64,000 nt of DNA, taken from the NCBI GenBank assembly GCA_002812745.2, contig NCSJ02000094.1, positions 62,001 through 126,000 on the forward strand. Reading direction: 5' to 3'. Below the pieces are notes generated by a model. The model saw only the letters and a program-made list of their open reading frames with translations, ran no database searches and was not told where the DNA came from. Shown piece by piece: positions 56,620-64,000 of the stretch. This stretch comes from Scytalidium lignicola (lineage: Eukaryota > Ascomycota > Leotiomycetes). The translations under genes and the position numbers were made by a program. Every line of letters starts with the position of its first letter. Within the stretch, counting starts at the first letter, position 1.

Positions 56620-56703
56620 ACAACAGTTGGTGAGGATAGGTGAGGTTGAGGTGAAGTGAAGCTAGGGTGAGTAACGAAGGTCACGTGAATCTTAGCTTGG
56701 CGG
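56612..56703. repeat. Dispersed repeat, copy B
   Basis: GTGAGGATAGGTGAGGTTGA-GGTGAAG, then GGTCACGTG and CTTGGCGGA; matches 33158-33232. The 5' border of the adjacent pseudogene falls inside it. Confidence 0.55.
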
Positions 56704-57060
56704 AGGCTTGATTCCCTGATTCTTTCTCTAAACGCTTCTACTGGCATAATACCCGATCCGTAGAGCCACCACTGGAAGGCCTGGGAGAACAAAGTCAACG
56801 GCCAAGTCGTACCAAGTATTCTCTCCACACAGGATCGAAAATTACACAGCGTCCTCAAACGGCCAATAGTTGGCATATGTTCAATGTCAAAATGTATCAA
56901 GACTAGAACTTTTCTTAGACAAGTCAATCGAGTATTTTCTTTAAAGGCTAGATGAAGAGTTTATTGTAGGATCTAAAAGCGGCAAACCCGTTCCTATCAA
57001 TTCTTGACCACATTACTGTAAGAATTTTAAATTTCTGTTGCAAACTATAAGTAACTAACA
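56704..57060. other. Intergenic, nothing recognised
   Basis: A 108-codon minus-strand frame (56927-56601) overlaps the dispersed repeat and has no motif. Confidence 0.35.
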
Positions 57061-58211
57061 TTGCTGTAGTCGGATATGACACTGTTATGGACATGATATT
57101 GTCTTTAGACTTTGGGTTTATGAAAGAAGGACGCGTCTAGCACAGAATCTTCACGGGCTTGGAGACAGCATTGATTTATAGAGCTGCAGTAAGTATTCGA
57201 GTTGTGATAGTAGTGTAGAGATTCATGTCCTGCAGGTCTACACCGTGCCCTGGTTGAACAACGTCATGTAGTATATTCAATTAATAAAGCCAGCACGACA
57301 TATGGTGAAATTTCAGGGACGAGCAAAAGAGCTTATTCAGAATCGTTTGATCAACGGCCTTCCAGATCCTTCCCATCGGGACATGCTCTCGCAGTTTATT
57401 GAAGCCAAGAAAACCCATCCTGATGTTGTCAGTGATACTGTTCTAAAGAGCTACGTAGCTTTGCTGCTTGCAGCTAGGGCAGCTACTGTGACAATTGTAC
57501 TTGGGATTATTGTCTATCACCTGCGCGCAATCCAGAAGTAGTTGGGAAGCTTTAAGCATAGTTAGACGTCACTAAATCGACACTACCATCTGCATACAAA
57601 GAGGCATACTTGCTCTCTTATCTTGATGCCGTAATTAGGGAAGCCCTTCGTATTCACCCCACCATAGCTTTCTTATCTTGGCGTACTGTCTAGGCTGGCG
57701 GTTTATCACTTTCTGATGGCCGTGCTCTACCACGGGGAACAGCGGTTGCGATCTCGCCATGGGCTACTCATTTCGGGAAGGAGACATATGGTGAGGATGC
57801 GCACAACTTTAATCCAGATCGCTGGCTCCAGTCACCGAATGAGACCAAAGATCGGTACGACGAACGCTTGCTGGCTATGAACAGAGCTGACTTGTCATGG
57901 AGCTTCGGGGAGAGAGCTTGTATTGGAAAAGATATTGCGAAATACGAGGTGTACAAGGTCATTGCAACCCTGCACTCACTTTTCGGCGTAAGAAGTTCAC
58001 GTATCTAATGTGAATAAATGAGAAAGCTAATATAATTTAACTACAACAGATTAGACTTATTGACCCAATTTCGGAGTGGAACATCAAAGAGACGCTTCTT
58101 ACAAAACAGTCTGGAATGGATGTTCAGATTTTGTGGAGGCTAGATGTAACTGCAGATAGGCTAGCAAATACCGAGAACAAAGCCACGACAGATGTTGAAG
58201 AAAGTCAATAG
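57061..58211 (+). pseudogene. Cytochrome P450 pseudogene (3' two-thirds)
   Basis: Recognisable parts in order: an F-G loop region (MILSLDFGFMKEGR), KFQGRAKELIQNRL, RDMLSQFIEAKKTHPDVVSD, a decayed oxygen-binding helix I (LLLAARAATVTIVLGIIVYH where AGSDTT is expected), the helix K motif EALR (VIREALRIHPT), FNPDRWLQSP, and the heme loop SFGERACIGKDIAKYE, then after an intron (GTAAGA...ACAACAG) the end RLIDPISEWN. Faults: no N terminus or start, a TAG inside TV-stop-AGG (CAG to TAG), stops in the upstream part, a frame break after 57541, and a heme loop two residues shorter than F-G-x-G-x-R-x-C-x-G. Fungal P450s oxidise lipids, xenobiotics or secondary metabolites; this copy should be inactive. 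Confidence 0.8.
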
Positions 58212-59285
58212 TTCAAGATCTCAAGAGAATAATGAGATATGTTGATTTAGTAACTCTGTGTATATACCATATGGCTCATATCGAATTAAAGCGTTTTTGG
58301 CTAGTTTGAAAATGTATCTAGATACAACAATAACTTTTTGATCAATTCAAGGTATTATCTCAATTTAACAAACGCGATCTTCAGGGAAAGGGTTGCTGAA
58401 TTCTGTAGTCTCGGTTGCTGTTTTATGCAGCCATTGTCCTGACCCGTTGTTTCGACTTACCCACGTTGTCAGTACTTATTGACTCATGCAATTCCATTAC
58501 TGTCCACCTCCGGCTGGACACTGGGGAAACTCAAATCACTAATCTTCTATCTTGACGCTCATATCCGACACAATTTTGTATTTGATTTATGCTTGGTGAA
58601 TGGCTACGGTAGTATTAGGTACAGTGCCATGACAGAAGGTCAATGCCAACGACTAATCACATATATCATCAGTCCTTCTGTATATGCAGTCGTCAGTGGG
58701 CATCACTCGGATGTGGAACGACTTTTAGGGTTACAAGGGGGTGTTGTATCATTAAAGCAAGTAAGATCGCTTGATTTATTACTCAAAGATGAGTGATTTG
58801 AGTTAGTTATTACTGGAGGTTATGTTGTAAGAACATATGCACAATGCGAAGGTCAGCACTAGGAAGTCGATCACTCGGTAAGAGTTTACATGCATTCACG
58901 TGTAACCGGTAAATGACCCTCGTTCAAGTGCGCTTGTTTCCCTGCATTAGAAATGACAAGGGCAGGAATCTTACAGTAGCACAGATCCCAGATCGTGGGT
59001 TCGGAAACACGGCAATTGTGATGGCGTAATATTCACCGCCTCAACTAAACACAACAGGTCTCTATGCTAAGCTGGATCTAGATCCAATCCAGCTAAGTTT
59101 CAGGATACATATTCTAGCAATGCCTTTAATTAGTGGCTTATTGTAGGACAAGGCTCAGTTAGGCGGAAGACTAACTGATTTCTCACTTTGTAGAGCATTC
59201 AGCCCCTCAGTTAAAATACCGAGTTCCAAATAACAGGAGTGATAGATACGTAGAATAAGAGAAGTATCAAGCCTCAAAGAGGACT
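58212..59285. other. Intergenic, nothing firm recognised
   Basis: A 105-codon frame (58479-58796) starts with TTG and has no motif. The rest is stop-rich in all frames. Confidence 0.35.
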
Positions 59286-60764
59286 TTACACTAGACTAAT
59301 ATTAACGCTCTTAAGCTGTGTAAAACCTAGCAGTTCCTCTAGACTCTCCTCACGGCCCATACCCGACTCCTTGTAACCGCCAAATGGCACCCCAATGAAG
59401 TGTCTGCCCACCTGGTTGACCCAGACGAAGCCTGCCTCGACACGACTAGCCATCCTCGTCGCCGTTGTGATATCCCGCGTGTAGATAGCTGCGGTCAGGC
59501 CATACTGGGTCCAGTTGACCTGCTTGAGCAGCTCCTCCTCGTCTGTCCAGCGGAACACGGCCAGGACGGGGCCAAAGATCTCCTCGTGAGCAATGCGCAT
59601 ATGCGGAGTGACATCTGCGAAGATGGTTGGCTGAACGAAGAAGCCTCCCTGGGTGCCCGCCGATGCCACCGGGACGCTCCCTCCTGTAAGCAGACGCGCG
59701 CCATCCGCCTTTGCCGAAGCGATGAATGACAGCACACGGTCCTGAGCAGCCTTGTTGATGAGCGGCCCCATGGTTGTCGTCAGTTCGGTGGGCACTCCAG
59801 GCTTGTACATGCGCTCAACGAGGGGGACAACCCGGGCGAGCACAGCGTCATGGTGAGAATCATGAAGGAACACACGCGAGGTGGAACCGCAGGACTGGCC
59901 GGCCCAAGTGAAGTTCATGCCTCGTACTACACCCTCAGCAATCTTGTCGATGTCGGCGTCAGGGAACGCGAGGAGAGCATTCTTGCCACCCAGCTCGAGC
60001 AGCGTAGGCTTCAGGAACTCGGAGGCGGCTCGCTGGATGGCCTTGCCTGTAACAACGCTGCCAATTAGAGTTACTTTCTTGACGCGGGGATGTGTCGTGA
60101 GCGTCTGTCCACAAGGCACGCTGCCGGGTAATATAGTGATGACGCCCGGGGGGAAGATATCCGCTAAGATCTCTGCTAGACGCAGACACGATAATGGCGC
60201 CTGATCTGGAGGTTTGATGATCACTGTATTGCCAGCAGCTAGGGGGGCAGCCAGCTTTGCTCCTGCGAACATGATTGGGTGATTGAAAGCAACAATACGC
60301 GCGACCACCCCGAGCGGCTCACGCACTGTATAGTGAAAGCTATCAGCAGTTTGCGGAATCGTGTCACCCTTCAGCATAGGAATAAGACCGGCGAAGTAGT
60401 CAAGGTGGGAAGCAGCTACGCCGGCGTCGATGAGCATCTCTGCCACTGGATTGCCGGTATTAAGGGAATCAAGCAGTGCCAGCTCGTGGCCATGCTGTCG
60501 TAGTCGTTCTGCTGCACGGTGTAGCAGTGTAGCCCGTTGAGTCGGCGGTGTGGCACGCCAGGTGAGGAAAGCTGCATGTGCAGCTTCCACAGCAGCATCA
60601 ACGTCGCTCTCGCTGGCCTGTGCGATGCGCTGGATAACCTGTCCGTTTGCTGGATTGTGAGTGTCTTTGTACTCATTCAACTGCGGAGGGTGCCAGGCGC
60701 CACCGTAAAATAGATCAAAGTGTACGGGCATTGCTGCCTCGATGCTGGGGAGGACGGTCGCCAT
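59286..60764 (-). CDS. Aldehyde dehydrogenase (betaine-aldehyde-dehydrogenase-like)
   Basis: Intronless, 492 residues, ATG at 60764. NAD(P)-dependent oxidation of an aldehyde to its acid. Family marks: NPANGQVIQRIAQAS near the start, a conserved Asn in VAFNHPIMFAGAKLAAPLAA, KPPDQAPLSCLRLAEI, the nucleotide-binding IGSVVTGKAIQ, general base Glu in LLELGGKN, catalytic Cys in WAGQSCGSTSR, PTIFADVTPHMRIAHEEIFGP, and PFGGYKESGMGRE near the C terminus. Length and layout suit the betaine/aminoaldehyde dehydrogenase branch, although the exact substrate cannot be read. No peroxisomal or mitochondrial signal is obvious. Divergent from a GMC oxidoreductase gene 1.8 kb away. High GC at third positions, unlike the AT-rich surroundings. 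Confidence 0.9.
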   Translation of the reverse strand: MATVLPSIEAAMPVHFDLFYGGAWHPPQLNEYKDTHNPANGQVIQRIAQASESDVDAAVEAAHAAFLTWRATPPTQRATLLHRAAERLRQHGHELALLDSLNTGNPVAEMLIDAGVAASHLDYFAGLIPMLKGDTIPQTADSFHYTVREPLGVVARIVAFNHPIMFAGAKLAAPLAAGNTVIIKPPDQAPLSCLRLAEILADIFPPGVITILPGSVPCGQTLTTHPRVKKVTLIGSVVTGKAIQRAASEFLKPTLLELGGKNALLAFPDADIDKIAEGVVRGMNFTWAGQSCGSTSRVFLHDSHHDAVLARVVPLVERMYKPGVPTELTTTMGPLINKAAQDRVLSFIASAKADGARLLTGGSVPVASAGTQGGFFVQPTIFADVTPHMRIAHEEIFGPVLAVFRWTDEEELLKQVNWTQYGLTAAIYTRDITTATRMASRVEAGFVWVNQVGRHFIGVPFGGYKESGMGREESLEELLGFTQLKSVNISLV

Positions 60765-61138
60765 GATTGATTTCGCAAAGAAAGACTGAGAAGGAATGAT
60801 GCTTGTATAAATGGTTTCCTAGTCGATGAAGATGCAATATGCAAAGAGGTCTGCGTCATATATTGTCCCGGGTTTGTGACACAGACTTCTCGAGGAATAT
60901 ATTAGAGGTATATCCAATCACCTAGGTTGGTGGAGTGGAGCATTTGAACTGAGTTGCATCTCTGGCTATGGGGACAGCTGCAGTGCTATTTAACTAGCAC
61001 AGTAGTTTATATACAACATTTGCCGTCAGCGACTTCCTATTCTGTCAAATCCCACCGGTTTGCTGCATTGCAGTAGGGTTGCAGTAAGTCTCACATAAGC
61101 TGCGGAAGGAAACGAGATTATTCAGCTTCGCGGGGTTA
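60765..61138. promoter_or_regulatory. Promoter side of the aldehyde dehydrogenase gene
   Basis: Left part of the divergent promoter region. CT-rich near 60780 on the coding strand; no box was identified with confidence. Confidence 0.35.
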
Positions 61139-62167
61139 CAGTTCAACCGGGGGGGTGCGATGACTTTCAGAGGGGATCTAGCCATAGGCTTCGGCAACCA
61201 TTGGAGGGAGTATGGAAAAGCTTGTTGCAAAGTTCAGTAGGGGTCTAGAATTAATTTGAACTTATACTAAACGTTTGTACTTACGTACATAAGTATCATG
61301 ATATAAGTACACTTTTAAAGGTGACACTAAGATATAAATTGCCTGGAATTACAAGCCATTTAATCATTAAAACAGTTATAAGTGCTTAATCATCAAGTGA
61401 CTTGAACAATAATATCGTTTTAAAAGCATATCCCTATGGTGTAACATATAGATACCGTAGTACCTCAAATGTAAGACCCCTAAAGCTAAATAAGGTCTAA
61501 CGAGTAACTTAAAATCTAGTCATAACGTACACGTAATTCCCGGCTTTATTGGACACCCGATTCTACCGGACAGCAAAATTTACCGCAAAATTTACCGCAA
61601 AATCGATCAAAATTACCTCCTAGCAAACTTAACAATTATAAGCTTTTGTAAGATATTATGCAATAGAATAAAATATCTTATTACAATACTAATTATTAAA
61701 TTTTTTGGTTGTTTAAATACTTAAAATATGATTAGACTTGAATGTGGACTGTAAAAGCAAAACTACTTAGTTATATAACATATACTACTAATGCCAATCG
61801 TACTAGAATATAAATAATTATCAAATAATCAAATTCTAAAATTTTGTTATTTATAATACTTTAGCTGTTAAGTTTGCTAGGAGATAATTTTGATCAATTT
61901 TGCGGTAAATTTTGCTTTTCGGTAGAATCGGGTGTCTGATAGAGCTGGGAATTACGTGTACTAGATTTACTCGTTAGACCTTACAGTAGTTAGCTCTAGG
62001 GGTCTTACTGTACCCTTGAGGCCCTTGAGGTTCTACGGCAACATGTTTGCAGCATACGGATTAAATTATTTAGACCTCTGCTGAACTTTGATTTCTTACA
62101 CTCACGCTGAGGTCAGCCTACACCACCGTTTAGACCTTCTGAAAGTCATCGCACCCCCGTTGAACTG
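61139..62167. mobile_element. Non-autonomous element with long terminal inverted repeats (MITE-like)
   Basis: The ends read CAGTTCAACCGGGGGGGTGC on the left and, complemented, CAGTTCAACGGGGGTGCGATG on the right; GATGACTTTCAGA follows in both. Further matching segments in inverted order are CAAAGTTCAG(T/C)AG(G/A)GGTCTA, ACGTAATTCCC(G/A)GCT, ACACCCGATTCTACCG, GCAAAATTTACCGCAAAAT and CCTAGCAAACTTAACA. The arms cover roughly 61139-61640 and 61865-62167, with a 200-base AT-rich centre and no coding capacity. CAAAATTTACCG is duplicated in the left arm. No clear target-site duplication was found. Confidence 0.7.
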
Positions 62168-62542
62168 CGCCCCGCTCGATTACTTAAACTCCACTCATCT
62201 CTATGGTCTCTCAGCGTGAAAAAGCAAACGGTGAGTGGAGAATAGCATTAGAATCAGGCGCAAGGATGACACGGGGACACGATTATGGTACAATCTACGT
62301 TCCATACTTGTTCTCCATAGACAAGCAAATAAATGGGCGCCACTTTACCATAGTCCGTACTGTTGGAGCAGCAGATGCATATAAGATGAGACAACCCACC
62401 ACCTATTTGTTTGGAGTGACTGGTGTATACCGGGATTTGGATGACATATACCAAGACTAGTGTTCCGTGATCGAGGACCTAGCAAGCCCAGCATCCTTAC
62501 TACGATCTACATCTGATATATATCCCAAGATCAAATCTTACC

Positions 62543-64000
62543 ATGGCCTCGGAACAAGATTCATACGACTATGTTATCGTCGGTGCCGGCATTTCTGGCG
62601 TCGTCGTTGCATCACGTCTACACGAGGGTATCCCATCAGCCTCGATCCTCCTTATAGAAACTGGCAAAGACGAGTCGGAATTTGATTTCTCCAAGTATGC
62701 TAAGCATATCTCATCGGTGCGTGGGTCGCGTATAGACTATAGCTATGACACGGTGCCGCAAAAGCATCTCGATGGCAAGTCTAAGAAGGCCTGGGCTGGC
62801 TGCGCCCTCTCAGGCGGCGGAGCCATCAACGTTGGTGCGTGGATGCGTGGGCCAGCTGTCGACTATGACCGGTGGGCAGCGCTGGCTGGCGATAAGTCAT
62901 GGACCTTTGAGAACCTGCTGCCATACTTCCGCAAATCTGAGACGTTCCGCAGCAACGGCAGCATGCCGGTAGACACCAAGCTTCACGGCACCGATGGCCC
63001 AATGGAGATCAAAATGATGCGTGAGGTGCGCAATGGCAAAGCGTATCCACTAGGTGACTTGATGCGTACGGCCTGGGAAGAGCTGGAGCCCAGCATATCG
63101 TGGAATGCCGACTACAACAACGGCCTTCCATTAGGCATGAGCGACTTGGCAACGACCTTTGTTCGCGCCGAGCGTCAGAACCCGCACCTCGCTTTTAATC
63201 TCTCCGGCGTGAATCTGCTCACGGAGAATCAGGTGCATCGCGTGCTGCTCCAGAAGGACGAAGGGGTGAAGGAGCCTCGCGCTGTCGGCGTGGAACTGGT
63301 CGGTGGCCGGAAGATCGCAGCACGCACCAGCGTCATTGTCTGTGCTGGTGTCTTCAACTCGCCCAAGCTGTTGCTACTGTCAGGCATCGGTGGTGCTGCT
63401 CATCTGCAGCAGAATGACATTCCTGTGCAAGTGGACCTCCCTGCCGTGGGCAGAGGCTTCCGTGACGACCTCACGATCCGGCAGGTCTGGCGGCTACGGC
63501 ACCCCGAACGTGGACTCTCCTTTGGATCACCACTGCTCACCGACCCCGACCTGATCGAGCACGTCCCGGTCGACTTCTTCGTCTGGAGACAGGCACCCGT
63601 CAATCTCATCCGCGAAGCCCTGACCAAGGATGACCTCTCCAGTGCCGAAGTCGAGAAGCACCCTCTACTGCATCCACTCGCCGTGCACGAGGAGATGTAC
63701 ACAATGTGGATGGCTGGCCGTTCTGCCGCGCTTCTCGCCCAGCTTGGCCTCTCCAACGACGGATCTCTCGTCTGTACGAGCACGTATATTATGAGTCCAA
63801 CCTCGGAAGGCACCATCACTCTTGCCTCAGCCGACCCCCTGGCTCCGCCCGTTATTGATCCAAACTACTATGCCACTGAGACCGATCGCGCCATCTACCG
63901 CGATGCTCTACGCAAACACATGCGTGTCCTGCTTGACACGCCCAGTGGAAAATCCGCCATAGCCGCCGAGGTGCCTCCTGCTGGCTTTCCTGCGCTGGGA
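62543..64000 (+). CDS. GMC-family oxidoreductase (truncated by the window edge)
   Basis: ATG at 62543; 486 codons stay open to the last base, no intron. FAD-dependent alcohol or choline oxidase/dehydrogenase family. The FAD-binding motif GAGISG lies in YDYVIVGAGISGVVVASRL near residue 10, with a glutamate ending strand 2 (ILLIETGKDE). The GMC signature 1 region reads KAWAGCALSGGGAINVGAWM; CAGVFNSPKLLLLSGIG is the signature 2 region; MSPTSEGTITLASADP and PPVIDPNYY are usual late segments. The catalytic His-Asn/His pair should lie to the right of the window. Pairing with the divergent aldehyde dehydrogenase suggests a two-step oxidation such as choline to betaine; this is inference. GC-rich codon use, as in its partner. 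Confidence 0.88.
   Translation, partial: MASEQDSYDYVIVGAGISGVVVASRLHEGIPSASILLIETGKDESEFDFSKYAKHISSVRGSRIDYSYDTVPQKHLDGKSKKAWAGCALSGGGAINVGAWMRGPAVDYDRWAALAGDKSWTFENLLPYFRKSETFRSNGSMPVDTKLHGTDGPMEIKMMREVRNGKAYPLGDLMRTAWEELEPSISWNADYNNGLPLGMSDLATTFVRAERQNPHLAFNLSGVNLLTENQVHRVLLQKDEGVKEPRAVGVELVGGRKIAARTSVIVCAGVFNSPKLLLLSGIGGAAHLQQNDIPVQVDLPAVGRGFRDDLTIRQVWRLRHPERGLSFGSPLLTDPDLIEHVPVDFFVWRQAPVNLIREALTKDDLSSAEVEKHPLLHPLAVHEEMYTMWMAGRSAALLAQLGLSNDGSLVCTSTYIMSPTSEGTITLASADPLAPPVIDPNYYATETDRAIYRDALRKHMRVLLDTPSGKSAIAAEVPPAGFPALG

Noticed and set aside
58479..58796. 105-codon plus-strand frame
   Set aside because: No ATG at its start, no motif and stop-rich surroundings.
62203..62460. 85-codon plus-strand frame with an ATG just before the GMC gene
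   Set aside because: No motif; lies in the leader or promoter next to the inverted-repeat element. Could be a chance frame.
1..64000. tRNA, rRNA or CRISPR loci
   Set aside because: I looked for tRNA T-loop strings and regular spacer-repeat arrays and saw none. The leader repeats at 23299 have diverged spacers and lie in a fungal promoter, so they are not a CRISPR array. A tRNAscan run would be decisive for tRNAs.

Overview
The window is nuclear DNA of a filamentous ascomycete (Pezizomycotina). Evidence: short GT-AG introns of about 45-75 bases with CTAAC/CTGAC-like branch sites; fungus-restricted families (HET domain, Zn2Cys6 regulator, DUF7053, ERG4 sterol reductase); and AT-rich transposon relics in which CAA/CAG became TAA/TAG, TGG became TAG/TAA and CAY became TAY, the mark of repeat-induced point mutation (RIP). 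A class cannot be fixed by eye; Leotiomycetes or a relative would fit.

Layout. 1-7250: AT-rich block with a RIP-killed Helitron Rep/helicase (minus strand), a cluster of ACGGTCT palindromes, then gene-free DNA. 9297-19525: DUF7053 gene, broken paraoxonase-like gene, EthD-type gene, small secreted cysteine-rich protein, two-helix membrane protein, and a four-exon zinc-binding nuclear-type protein. 19900-22150: a second dead Helitron. 23290-24171: J-domain-like gene with four or five leader repeats, each able to form a small hairpin. 26018-32774: double GFA/CENP-V protein, an array of unusually spaced C2H2 fingers, and a divergent aspartyl-tRNA synthetase. 33000-37000: repeat-rich stretch with a chitinase-like pseudogene and a retrotransposon gag relic. 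37461-44693: HET-domain gene, sugar transporter, uncharacterised three-exon gene. 45923-50414: ERG4 C-24(28) sterol reductase divergent from a Zn2Cys6 regulator. 52570-58211: secreted or anchored protein of unknown function, F-box protein, two pseudogenes (one a cytochrome P450). 59286-64000: divergent aldehyde dehydrogenase and GMC oxidoreductase, a pair that could act in sequence (alcohol to aldehyde to acid, for example choline to betaine), with a roughly 1.03 kb long-inverted-repeat element in their shared promoter. The GMC gene runs off the right edge.

A data-quality pattern matters for reading the models. Ten of twelve single N bases lie beside A or T runs. In the two genes where an N falls inside coding sequence (J-domain gene, ERG4), deleting the N restores an open frame and a total length divisible by three. 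Other frame breaks (HET, EthD, zinc-finger array) can mostly be explained by one base in a short homopolymer. Some apparent pseudogenes may therefore be sequence errors; the P450, the chitinase-like gene, the Helitrons and the gag carry in-frame stops or losses that a single indel does not explain.
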